Part shown: positions 31,557-37,918 of the stretch, piece after piece
How positions within the stretch are numbered: the stretch's first letter is position 1
Layout of the letters: every line of letters begins with the position of its first letter
Source: a virus
IMG/VR virus record: IMGVR_UViG_3300036820_000624
Coordinates: 1 to 41,537 of that record
Reading direction: 5' to 3' (one strand)
DNA length: 41,537 bases
Notes under the pieces: generated by a model
Seen by the model: the letters and a program-made list of their open reading frames with translations, nothing else
Databases searched by the model: none
What the model was told of the DNA's origin: nothing
Program-made: the position numbers and the translations under genes

Positions 31557-32074
31557 GGTTCACTCTCCTCCCAGATTCGTAGCCTCCCCAAAGGTCCCGA
31601 TAACTGTAGCGCAATCCTTCGGTAGATGACAAGGATGAAATCTGAGGTTGCTATTAGAAATTGTCAAAATTGTTCTCGGCTCCCAGACGCAAATCCTGCC
31701 ACGGAACTCGGGGGTGTGGGGTCCACCAACTCCAGATCGTGGTGTGCCAGTGTGCTGCCTCCAGACAGACATGACCACACATCCATGAACACACACACAC
31801 ATGTTCTGGCTGGGATTGCACAGACAACACACACGGCTGCCCGGTCGATGCTGGGGGTGCGTTCGTGGGTAGGCGGGCGGCCTGCGGGTACCGGCTCAGG
31901 CCGTCCTATGCCGTCTCTCCTCCCGGTAGGCGGTAGGCGCTGGGTAGGGTAGCGGGCGGGCGATGCGGTCCCTCTATAGCCGTTTACGGGGTGCGACGGG
32001 GGCCGAACTATAGCCCGGCTATAGTAAACGCCAGCTAAGTGACTGATTCCCTGGGCGTCAGCGTATAAGGAAGC
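31557..32074 (-). other. 518-nt intergenic region after the small terminase gene
   Basis: I see no gene with a credible start and ribosome-binding site. The contents include a CA-dinucleotide run near 31788-31802, G-rich stretches repeating ggtaggcg (31870-31960) and a nested inverted repeat at 31973-32030 (separate entry). The base composition changes visibly between the A/T-richer left half and the G-rich right half. Confidence 0.5.
31973..32030 (-). repeat. Nested inverted repeats, ctatag/gtttac elements
   Basis: ACTATAGCC (32007-32015) and GGCTATAGT (32017-32025) form a 19-nt palindrome with one central base. CGTTTAC (31981-31987) is complementary to GTAAACG (32024-32030). A further direct copy of CTATAGCC lies at 31973-31980. 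The element is just past the small terminase stop, where packaging (pac/cos) sites or operators are sometimes found. Confidence 0.6.
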
Positions 32075-32557
32075 CTAATCCGTACCGTCGTCAGGCGGTG
32101 GCAGGAGCATTTCCCTTGGTGGTGAAGGAACACAGATCGCATCAATGATTGGCGGGAGGGCCGGAGCCTCATCGTAGACGATCACCTTCGTGACCCTGAT
32201 GTCGGTCTCCACATGAACCTTGTCTCCGTATTTCTTGGGGCGCAGGTGCGCGGCTCGCCACTTGAGCGCGTCAATCTTCACTCGGGTGCTGTTGTAGTTG
32301 TCTTCAGTGCAATCCAGGGCGGCAAGGTGGACAGCCTCGTCCATCGCATCTGCTTGCAATTCACGCGCATGCGCGTAGGAATTAGCAAAATCCGGCCACT
32401 TTCTCAGCCAGTCAAACACCGTAGACATCTTCGGCATTCCGTCTTCTTTGCAGATGCGGACGAGGGCTTCACCCTCCGACAGTCGCCTACAGATTTCCGA
32501 TCCTACTTCTTTGACCCGATCTTCGGTCCAGACCGGGGGTCTCCCTTTTTCTGCCAT
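32075..32557 (-). CDS. terS: Terminase small subunit, 160 aa
   Basis: The sequence matches the Sf6 gp1-like small terminase pattern: an N-terminal helix-turn-helix region (GEALVRICKEDGMPKMSTVF then DWLRKWPDFANSYAHARELQ) followed by the oligomerisation helices IDALKWRAAHLRPKKYGDKV. It recognises the packaging start site and feeds the large subunit. ATG 32557 (MAEKGRPP) was chosen as the natural domain start; GTG 32560 and GTG 32602 are in frame but add a hydrophobic, atypical leader. No strong Shine-Dalgarno precedes it. The C-terminal 30 residues are Pro-rich and probably contact the large subunit. Confidence 0.82.
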   Translation of the reverse strand: MAEKGRPPVWTEDRVKEVGSEICRRLSEGEALVRICKEDGMPKMSTVFDWLRKWPDFANSYAHARELQADAMDEAVHLAALDCTEDNYNSTRVKIDALKWRAAHLRPKKYGDKVHVETDIRVTKVIVYDEAPALPPIIDAICVPSPPREMLLPPPDDGTD

Positions 32558-32655
32558 CACTAAGGGGTTCTTGAAGTTCAAGAACAGACACAGACACCAC
32601 ACCCGTTTGCCCTCCGGGCCGGGGTGAACAGCCTACTCTATGCTCAAGTGAGCTA

Positions 32656-32684
32656 ATTCTAGTGTGGTTTACGTCCGTTAACGG
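32656..32684 (-). promoter_or_regulatory. Candidate promoter with palindromic operator upstream of small terminase
   Basis: On the minus strand TAGAAT (32661-32656) resembles a -10 box. At a 17-nt spacing the -35 position falls within the perfect palindrome CCGTTAACGG (32675-32684). A palindrome over a -35 box is a common repressor layout. The -35 itself is poor, so this is tentative. Confidence 0.3.
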
Positions 32685-32780
32685 CCCCGTATCCTGCTGG
32701 CCTATCGCTACCCCTGTAATCGTTTTAATGAATCCTCAGGTTTTCATCCGCCCTGTTAGCCTTCCACCCACCTTCAGGTA

Positions 32781-32992
32781 GTTACCCATCCTCGACTAGC
32801 TGAGAATTATCACCAGGTTACTAAGGTTTTTGCGCTCACCTTAGTCCTGGGAGATGACACGCTTCTGTCTGCTGCGAGGTAGTTTTGGGTCGGTTACTTA
32901 CTAAAGTTACGCTTCACTTCCTCCGGGAACTCCCTATGGTTAGCGACGTTGGCTGCGGTAGTAACGAAGTAGTACACAGCCGACCGCGTTAC
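32781..32992 (+). promoter_or_regulatory. Divergent control region with repeated GTTAC and leader hairpins
   Basis: No gene is seen in 32603-33042. GTTAC occurs at 32781, 32817, 32893, 32906 and 32988, with its complement GTAAC at 32961. Perfect CTAAGGT/ACCTTAG arms (32821-32827, 32838-32844) and GTTGGCTG/CAGCCGAC arms (32948-32955, 32977-32984, one G-T pair) could form hairpins in a rightward transcript. The region separates the small terminase gene from the (+) operon and probably holds promoters and regulator sites. Confidence 0.4.
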
Positions 32993-33042
32993 GGCGCGCA
33001 TATAGGCACCGGCCCTTTAGCCCGGCAGGAAGGAATACCCCG

Positions 33043-33453
33043 ATGACCGAACAAAACGTAGTGGCCGCATTGAAGGCGAAGTACGAAGAGGCTCTCTCGC
33101 AGCTGAAGGCTCTTGAGACCGAGAAGACGGAGTTCCTGAACAAGCTGACCGAGCGTCGGAACGGGATCGTCAACACCGTGAAGCCAACCGTACTGGCGCT
33201 TCAGGCTTTCGGCGAGAAGGTTGACCCGCTGGTGGGTGCGAGCGGGGCAGGCAAGCCCATGAGCGAGGCAGGGAAGGCGAACATCAAGGCTGGTCTGCAA
33301 AAGTACTACGACCGCAAGAAGGCGGAAGCAGGTCAGGTGACGGCTGCTCCTGCTGCTCCTGTGCCTGTGGTGTCAGGTCCGGTTCCTTCTGCCGTGACCA
33401 AGGCTGCTGTTGCTCCCAAGACCTCCACCCGGAAGGTCGCGGCCAGCGCGTAA
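33043..33453 (+). CDS. Coiled-coil, NUMOD3-like and Ala/Pro/Lys-tailed protein, 136 aa
   Basis: Residues 1-45 are a coiled-coil-like helix (VAALKAKYEEALSQLKALET). Residues about 82-101 read MSEAGKANIKAGLQKYYDRK, a divergent relative of the motif in the other small basic proteins of this window. The last 40 residues are Ala/Pro/Val-rich with spaced lysines, like a histone H1-type tail. AGGAAGG precedes the ATG by about 8 nt. It is the first gene of the rightward operon and is followed by a strong hairpin. DNA binding is inferred from composition and the motif; the partner and purpose are unknown. Confidence 0.72.
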   Translation: MTEQNVVAALKAKYEEALSQLKALETEKTEFLNKLTERRNGIVNTVKPTVLALQAFGEKVDPLVGASGAGKPMSEAGKANIKAGLQKYYDRKKAEAGQVTAAPAAPVPVVSGPVPSAVTKAAVAPKTSTRKVAASA

Positions 33454-33475
33454 GCGGAGTTGGTGTCACGCGCCT

Positions 33476-33516
33476 GAGCGCACACCCTAGTTGGGGAGTG
33501 GTGGGGGTGTGCGCTC
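33476..33516 (+). repeat. 12-bp perfect inverted repeat between small genes
   Basis: GAGCGCACACCC (33476-33487) and GGGTGTGCGCTC (33505-33516) are perfect complements with a 17-nt loop. No T-run follows, so a simple terminator is unlikely. It may act as a processing or stability element between the 136-aa and 70-aa genes, or as an operator. Confidence 0.65.
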
Positions 33517-33564
33517 CACGGGTGGCATCGGCTGCCCATTCCGCACGACCAAGGAAGGAACAGC

Positions 33565-33777
33565 ATGACACGTGAACAGATCATCCAGGCGCTGGATGAG
33601 GAGATTGCTCGGTGGCACCAGGTGCGTAACCTGCTGGCACCGCGAGCACAACACATGACCCACCCACCTAAGCGTGGTCCTCGACGACGTATGAGCGCGG
33701 AGGCACGAGCGCGTATCGGGGCTGCTCAGCGGAAACGCTGGCGACTGCAAAAGGCGCGACTCAAAGCAGCAGCCTGA
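33565..33777 (+). CDS. Small basic NUMOD3-like protein, 70 aa
   Basis: The N-terminal helix (MTREQIIQALDEEIARWHQV) is followed by an Arg/Pro linker and the block MSAEARARIGAAQRKRW (residues 44-60), then a basic tail. It matches the gene at 234-446 in length, layout and motif, so the two are paralogues at opposite ends of the window. AAGGAAGG precedes the ATG. NUMOD3 modules contact DNA in homing endonucleases; here the module stands alone. It is in an operon with other small genes and is followed by a terminator-like hairpin. Confidence 0.75.
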   Translation: MTREQIIQALDEEIARWHQVRNLLAPRAQHMTHPPKRGPRRRMSAEARARIGAAQRKRWRLQKARLKAAA

Positions 33778-33791
33778 CAGACATCCCTTGC

Positions 33792-33826
33792 GGGGCCGGG
33801 TTACCTTACCGGCCCCAAACCTTTTT
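33792..33826 (+). terminator. Terminator-like hairpin inside the rightward operon
   Basis: GGGGCCGG (33792-33799) pairs with CCGGCCCC (33809-33816), 9-nt loop, followed by AAACCTTTTTG. It separates the 70-aa gene from the 65-aa gene, whose GGAGGAG site follows at once. Partial termination or attenuation is likely. Confidence 0.65.
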
Positions 33827-33841
33827 GCGGAGGAGACGCAG

Positions 33842-34039
33842 ATGGAGCACCAGTACATGACGACGAAGGCTCTGCTGAAGGCGGCGGGCTATGACGAGAA
33901 CAAGGTGTTTGGCCTCTATGTGGAGGGGCGGTGCTATCGGCTCTATGTGGAGGGGCGGTGCAGCCTGGAGGTCTATCGCTCTGCTGTGCGAGAGCTATTT
34001 GCAGTCCAGAGAACTGAGAGAGGTGCTCATGCCAGCTAA
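33842..34039 (+). CDS. Small protein with a 9-residue tandem repeat, 65 aa
   Basis: ATG 33842 (MEHQYMTTKALLKAAGYDEN) follows GGAGGAG. The centre contains LYVEGRC twice (residues 25-31 and 34-40) from a 27-nt tandem duplication in the DNA. Removing one unit would give an ordinary small helix-strand protein, so the duplication looks recent and in frame. Its 3' end overlaps the next start by 11 nt. The function is unknown. Confidence 0.65.
   Translation: MEHQYMTTKALLKAAGYDENKVFGLYVEGRCYRLYVEGRCSLEVYRSAVRELFAVQRTERGAHAS
33914..33961 (+). repeat. In-frame 27-nt tandem duplication
   Basis: The 21-nt unit beginning ctctatgtggaggggcggtg occurs at 33914-33934 and 33941-33961, period 27 nt, with no base change inside the shared unit. 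It adds nine residues to the 65-aa protein. Confidence 0.85.
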
Positions 34040-34316
34040 GTTTGCCCTGGGGCGGGTAGTCGTCACACCGGGCTGTTTGGAGGTGCTGATGAAAGTGGGA
34101 GTGGGTCCACTGAGCCTGCTGGCAAGACATGTGGCAGGAGACTGGGGCGACCTGGATCTTCACGACCGGCTGCAAAACGACATGGCCATCACAAACGGTG
34201 CCCGAATCATGTCTGCCTATGTGGTGCGGGGAGTCAAGATTTGGATCATCACAGAGGCGACAGACGATGAGGGTGAACGCGAGTCCACCTGTCTGTTGCT
34301 GCCGGAGGAATATTGA
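34029..34316 (+). CDS. Conserved hypothetical protein (GDWGDL family), 95 aa
   Basis: The sequence has the widely conserved layout of a small mobile-element protein: FALGRVVVTPGCLEVL, then LARHVAGDWGDLDLHD, then ARIMSAYVVRGVKIWIITEA and a final TCLLLPEEY. Relatives occur on plasmids, integrative elements and prophages and are of unknown function (some are mislabelled as restriction subunits). ATG 34029 is preceded by GAGAGGTG. Its stop overlaps the next start (TGATG). The family identity is fairly sure; the role is not. Confidence 0.72.
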   Translation: MPAKFALGRVVVTPGCLEVLMKVGVGPLSLLARHVAGDWGDLDLHDRLQNDMAITNGARIMSAYVVRGVKIWIITEATDDEGERESTCLLLPEEY

Positions 34317-34585
34317 TGGACCGGCGACTGTTCATCGTGGAACTGGAGGCACTGGACGGAGACGACACCTGTATCCGTCTGGAAGCTGACGGCGAGGTAG
34401 TTTCCCGGCTGTGGTGCATCGTGCGCGTAGGCTCGGAGGGTGCGGGGATCGTTGACAACGGCTATCGCGCCCTTGCGGAGGCACAGCAGGCGTGGCCGGA
34501 AGCAATTGCGCCCAAACCACCGGCTCTGACGAGAGAGGCAGGAGACCAGGGCTACACAATTGAAGGAGAGCCGAGTATCGAGTGA
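34316..34585 (+). CDS. Small acidic protein, 89 aa
   Basis: The N-terminus is strand-rich (DRRLFIVELEALDGDDTCIR), then LWCIVRVGSEGAGIVDNGYR and a helical, Pro-containing end. No family is recognised. ATG 34316 overlaps the previous stop, and GGAGGAA lies at the correct distance. It is the last gene of the rightward operon; a strong terminator begins 28 nt downstream. Confidence 0.62.
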   Translation: MDRRLFIVELEALDGDDTCIRLEADGEVVSRLWCIVRVGSEGAGIVDNGYRALAEAQQAWPEAIAPKPPALTREAGDQGYTIEGEPSIE

Positions 34586-34612
34586 CAGACGAGACTTCTC
34601 CTGTTGTCCCGG

Positions 34613-34645
34613 CCCCGTGTCACCACGACGCGGGGTCTTTCTTTT
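34613..34645 (+). terminator. Intrinsic terminator of the rightward operon
   Basis: CCCCGTGTC (34613-34621) pairs with GACGCGGGG (34627-34635) through nine pairs including one T-G, with loop ACCAC, followed by TCTTTCTTTT. This is a textbook rho-independent terminator. Confidence 0.85.
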
Positions 34646-34746
34646 GTGTCGAAGCTGCGGTGTACTCTGTGAAGATAGAAAGGAAGAGACCATTGGAATG
34701 ACAAGGGCTCTTGTCTTCTGCTTTGCGCTGCGGCATGGAATCTAAT

Positions 34747-34787
34747 ACGCAAGAAAAGAGGCGCACAGCATGTCAGGACCGTGCGCC
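34747..34787 (-). terminator. Intrinsic terminator after the GIY-YIG gene
   Basis: On the minus strand GGCGCAC (34787-34781) pairs with GTGCGCC (34766-34760), with a 14-nt loop, followed by CTCTTTTCTTG. It ends the leftward transcript facing the rightward terminator. Confidence 0.68.
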
Positions 34788-34805
34788 GGAGGTAGGGACA
34801 ACTGT

Positions 34806-35324
34806 CTAGGATTCGGAAGTCCGATTCCATCGGCTACGATTGCCCACCCCGTTCTTGTTGCCTCGCATACCGTCACTCAGTTTGCGGCGCGTCTCGGCAG
34901 GTAGATTTCTGCGATGGGCTGCGACCTTCGCCCGATGCTCTGGGGATTGCGGTCCCAGTGGCACACCACGCTTGCTGGCGCTGATGCGCTTGCAGGACTC
35001 GGGTGTATGAGGTCCTCCGCCACCACCCAGTCGGACGTTGTATCCGCCGTCAGTCTCAAGGCTGCCCCACGCCCAGATGGCCCGAACCTCCATCGCGTTT
35101 AGTTCTTCTGGACTGAACGCCTGATGCAGGAGCACCATCTGGAAGCCATCGGGTCCGTATTTGCGGATCGCGTTGTAGAGCGGGTAACCGGTGCCGGTCT
35201 TGCTGTAGCGGGCATCGCGCAGATGTCCGGCCCACCGTTGGGCCAGTGACTTAGTTGTCTGGCCCACGTAGATTTTGCCGTTGAGCAGATTTCGGATCAG
35301 GTAAATGCAGCCGTGTGGTCTCAT
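34806..35324 (-). CDS. GIY-YIG endonuclease with NUMOD3 motifs, 172 aa
   Basis: The GIY-YIG domain covers residues 5-100: C-I-Y-L (Tyr8), K-I-Y-V-G-Q-T (Tyr19), Arg30 in QRWAGH, the catalytic Glu79 in NAMEVRAI and the closing GGYNVRLGGGG. Three NUMOD3-type repeats follow: TPESCKRISASKRG (about 107-120), SPEHRAKVAAHRRN (127-140) and PAETRRKLSDGMRG (142-155). This is the standard architecture of phage and mobile-intron homing endonucleases. I chose ATG 35324 because the domain starts there; the frame stays open for 121 codons upstream but that part shows no homology or ribosome-binding site. The role is probably a free-standing homing endonuclease. Confidence 0.88.
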   Translation of the reverse strand: MRPHGCIYLIRNLLNGKIYVGQTTKSLAQRWAGHLRDARYSKTGTGYPLYNAIRKYGPDGFQMVLLHQAFSPEELNAMEVRAIWAWGSLETDGGYNVRLGGGGGPHTPESCKRISASKRGVPLGPQSPEHRAKVAAHRRNLPAETRRKLSDGMRGNKNGVGNRSRWNRTSES

Positions 35325-35485
35325 ACCACAGGGGCCAGAAGCTGCATTGCCGGGTCTGCGGACCGCCCGCGTGCCGAGAATCCGTTCTGAGCGTTTCGGG
35401 GTAGGGTAACGCCAGCCCGTGGCCGCGGATGCCTCGAACGGCAGAGCGCGGACGAGGCGAGCCAGTTTATGCGGTGTCGAGAGGG

Positions 35486-35578
35486 CTACTTCAAGGCCAC
35501 GGCGACTACGAATGCAAGAAACTGAATGATCAGGGTTCCGAAAAGAACTCCGCACAGGTGTGTCCGAGTGAGGTTCAT
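35486..35578 (-). CDS. 30-aa membrane peptide coupled to the DUF1376 gene
   Basis: ATG 35578 opens MNLTRTHLCGVLFGTLIIQF and continues hydrophobic to the stop TAG (35488-35486). It is a single membrane helix with a positive N-terminal end. The start overlaps the previous stop (TGATG), the same junction seen elsewhere in this phage, which supports translation. No family is recognised. A toxin-like, lysis-linked or regulator peptide is possible. Confidence 0.5.
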   Translation of the reverse strand: MNLTRTHLCGVLFGTLIIQFLAFVVAVALK

Positions 35579-36606
35579 CAATGCACCATCCCTGCCGTCG
35601 CGTGCGTCTGCATGTGTTCCTGCATCTCGCGTCCCGAAAACAGATTTCCACACAGTTCACAGAAATCCATAGTCGAATTCTCCACAAAGGAATTGTCTGA
35701 AAGCGCGACGGTCTGGGCCACCGGCTTGACGAAGTCGCGGCGGCTCCGCTCGTCCATAATCTGGGGCAAACAGCAGACCAGCATGGCCGGAGGCAACTTC
35801 ACGCCTTCGCCCAAGACCTTCTCCTGCCACAGAGGCTTCTTCATTGCGGCGGTCATGGTCTTCAGAATCTCTTCCTCGGAGTTCTCTGTCAGGACGGCGT
35901 AGACCTTCTCTTTCTGCTTTTCCCAGGTCTCTGGTTTGCGGATTTTCACGCCTGTCAGTTCTTCGGCTCGGATTAGGATACGGTCTGCAGGGCCAGAATG
36001 GCCTTCGGACTCAACAGGCGTATGAGGCTTCATTCCAATCACAGACAGAGAAGTGTTCGCGTTAGGGGGAGTCTGTTTCCTGTTCAACGTCTCCTGTTGT
36101 GCGGGGGTTTCTCCTAACCTACCTAAACCTAACCCTTCCGAAGGCGAAAGCGAAAACGAAAGGTTACAGTTCCGTTGTAACGACTCTGTAACGGAAGTGT
36201 AACGGACGTTATCATCTAACTTGTTCGATACCTCGGGCTTCGCAGACTTGGGCTCGGAACCCCAACGGAACCTGGCTGATTTCTTTCCCGCTTCCGACGC
36301 AAATTGCTTTTGCTTTTGCTGTTTACTGCGCTCTTTTTCAAGTCGCGGATTGATCAGCCGAGACGGGTCTCTCCGGTCCGGTACGAAGCAATCGATAACG
36401 ACCCTTACAGTGCGTTCGCATGCGTCCTTCAGCAGTCTGCTCAGGCGCTCGGGGTCTGCTGGAATGCTGCCCTGGTTCCACGCAATGCAAAGGGCCGTAA
36501 TGTAGGCCCCGCGCTCTTCCAAACTCATTGCCATCACGTTTTCGTCTGCGAGGAAATCGCCAGCGTAGAACCGGAAGGCCGGACTTTTTTCATTCGCTTT
36601 TGCCAT
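35578..36606 (-). CDS. DUF1376 (YdaU-like) protein with C-terminal C2H2 finger, 342 aa
   Basis: Residues 8-75 carry the DUF1376 signature FRFYAGDFLADENVMAMSLE then ERGAYITALCIAWNQGSIP and RLSRLLKD. This family is found in replication regions of many lambdoid-type prophages and is thought to help start phage replication. A basic linker follows (KERSKQQKQKQFASEAGKKS), then a long middle part with RAEELTGVKIRKPETWEKQK. The extreme C-terminus has a C2H2 finger (Cys316, Cys319, His331, His335; CELCGNLF ... HMQTHA), an unusual addition. The start overlaps the end of the NUMOD3 gene by 17 nt. Confidence 0.78.
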   Translation of the reverse strand: MAKANEKSPAFRFYAGDFLADENVMAMSLEERGAYITALCIAWNQGSIPADPERLSRLLKDACERTVRVVIDCFVPDRRDPSRLINPRLEKERSKQQKQKQFASEAGKKSARFRWGSEPKSAKPEVSNKLDDNVRYTSVTESLQRNCNLSFSLSPSEGLGLGRLGETPAQQETLNRKQTPPNANTSLSVIGMKPHTPVESEGHSGPADRILIRAEELTGVKIRKPETWEKQKEKVYAVLTENSEEEILKTMTAAMKKPLWQEKVLGEGVKLPPAMLVCCLPQIMDERSRRDFVKPVAQTVALSDNSFVENSTMDFCELCGNLFSGREMQEHMQTHATAGMVH

Positions 36607-36979
36607 TGACTGCCCCCTTCAGCATTGCGGCCGCCAGCTCCGGATTGTTGCCCAAGGCGAGATCCCATTTCGCGATAGTTGCCGGCGAGAACTGCCCGCC
36701 GTTTGCCTGGCGGCGGAGGAAAGCATGACGGTTGGCAGCGCGAACAGGCCGATACCCCAACTTGGCAACACTTTGTTTCTTCCGGGTCTCTGGACTGTGC
36801 CGGCGACCTGTCTTTCCCTTGTTCGCGCGTCCATTGACACTGCCGATTTTCTTTGCGATAGCGCGTCTCCGCCCGTCGTCCTGTGCCCATGATGCCAGTG
36901 ATGCCGCCTTCAGCTTCACCAACTGCTCCGGCGAGCGGGGACCGCGTCGTTTATCTACTTTCGGTGCGACAAAATCCAT
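36590..36979 (-). CDS. NUMOD3-like DNA-binding protein without nuclease, 129 aa
   Basis: Basic throughout. Two NUMOD3-like blocks are visible: GPRSPEQLVKLKAASLASW (about residues 13-31) and HSPETRKKQSVAKLGYRP (61-78). Between them is a basic segment RRRAIAKKIGSVNGRANKGK. No GIY-YIG or HNH motif is present. ATG 36979 (MDFVAPK) follows GAGGAG by 8 nt; the frame is open 19 codons further upstream. It is the first gene of a leftward unit with the DUF1376 protein, a small peptide and the GIY-YIG enzyme. A regulator or origin-binding protein is a guess. Confidence 0.7.
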   Translation of the reverse strand: MDFVAPKVDKRRGPRSPEQLVKLKAASLASWAQDDGRRRAIAKKIGSVNGRANKGKTGRRHSPETRKKQSVAKLGYRPVRAANRHAFLRRQANGGQFSPATIAKWDLALGNNPELAAAMLKGAVNGKSE

Positions 36980-37033
36980 AATGATAACTCCTCTAACTTG
37001 GTACTCGGGAAACGGAACACAAGAGGGCATTAT

Positions 37034-37072
37034 CAAAAAGAAAGGCCCAGCCTCTGCATAAGGGGCTGGGCC
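37034..37072 (-). terminator. Intrinsic terminator after the dioxygenase gene
   Basis: GGCCCAGCC (37044-37052) and GGCTGGGCC (37064-37072) are perfect complements. On the minus strand the stem is followed by TTTCTTTTTG. It isolates the dioxygenase unit from the genes to its left. Confidence 0.85.
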
Positions 37073-37087
37073 GATATAGATAGCCGA

Positions 37088-37918
37088 CTATTTGGTGCAC
37101 AAGTGCATTCGCTCGCGGACATAGAGGACGACCGACAAACGATGACCAATCAGCGGCGGATTTGCATGAGCCTGGTGCGGGTCAAAGAGCAGAACGTCGC
37201 CAGCGCGGATATCAAAATGTAGATTGAAGCGGGGCAGGACCAGACCAGAACCTTGAAAGTTCCCGTCGGCAATGAGCGCGGCAGTCCCATTCGGCAAGTC
37301 GTCAGCGTCCACGTGAACCGCCGCACGACTGTCAACATTCACCGTCAGCGTTCCGAAACCGTGGCGACCAATCCGATAAGCCGGGTCGATCTTTTCAACT
37401 TCGACCATTTGCGCCGCGTGCTGAATCGGGCAGTATTCCATGAAGACTCTATCTACAGCGGCGACCAGAGGAAGGACTCCCTTGTAGGCGGTGATATCAG
37501 CCAGTGTCCACTGGCTCTGACGACAGGCAATTTCTCCGGTAGGGGAATCGCGATAATCAAAATATCCCAAGATTCCAGTGCGACCGAGCTTCTTGACGAT
37601 GGACTTTGGCACACCCCGGCGCTGGCTCATCGTGCCGTCCTTCCGAATGCGGTTCTCCTGCGTGACGCCGGCAAATCCAGAACGATTGCTGAAGTCGCCG
37701 GAGGCGCGCAGCAGCCCCGGACGGGCATTGCACTGGAACTCCAGAGACAAGCAACCCTTCACAAACGTGGCGATGAACCGGCCCTGGTCGTCAATGACGT
37801 TCACCGAGCGGTCAATCAGAGTGCAGCCTTCGGCAGTAATCCGCGTGCCCATGAGACGCTTCATCTGTTCAGGGGTGCGTGGAGGAGCACACACAAATCC
37901 ATCGAGTTTATTGAACAA
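37088..37918 (-). CDS. TET/JBP-like 2-oxoglutarate/Fe(II) dioxygenase, 276 aa
   Basis: The C-terminal half has the full set of residues of the nucleic-acid-type double-stranded beta-helix dioxygenases. FGTLTVNVDSRAAVHVDADD supplies H-x-D (His202, Asp204). A glycine turn follows (ADGNFQGSGLVLPRF), then DIRAGDVLLFDPHQAHANP with the distal His251, and HRLSVVLYVRER with the 2-oxoglutarate Arg260. The NxxxRTA/VHxDxxDLP-like order is typical of phage members of the TET/JBP group, which hydroxylate 5-methylpyrimidines in DNA. The N-terminal 180 residues are family-specific. The start is TTG 37918 with an ideal GGAGG six bases before it. It overlaps the upstream gene by 11 nt and is followed by a terminator. 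Activity on phage DNA is inferred. Confidence 0.78.
   Translation of the reverse strand: MFNKLDGFVCAPPRTPEQMKRLMGTRITAEGCTLIDRSVNVIDDQGRFIATFVKGCLSLEFQCNARPGLLRASGDFSNRSGFAGVTQENRIRKDGTMSQRRGVPKSIVKKLGRTGILGYFDYRDSPTGEIACRQSQWTLADITAYKGVLPLVAAVDRVFMEYCPIQHAAQMVEVEKIDPAYRIGRHGFGTLTVNVDSRAAVHVDADDLPNGTAALIADGNFQGSGLVLPRFNLHFDIRAGDVLLFDPHQAHANPPLIGHRLSVVLYVRERMHLCTK

Noticed and set aside
31560-31832. Open frame of 90 codons on the minus strand
   Set aside because: It starts in a CA-dinucleotide run, has odd Cys/Val/His content and no ribosome-binding site, and overlaps noncoding repeats.
34560-34745. Open frame of 61 codons on the plus strand
   Set aside because: It runs through the strong terminator at 34613-34645 and overlaps the end of the preceding gene.
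35325-35687. N-terminal extension of the GIY-YIG frame
   Set aside because: Arg-rich, no homology and no ribosome-binding site, and it overlaps the 30-aa peptide and the DUF1376 gene; the domain begins at ATG 35324.
35429-35902. 157-codon plus-strand frame antisense to the DUF1376 gene
   Set aside because: It overlaps two well-supported minus-strand genes and has no ribosome-binding site or domain pattern.
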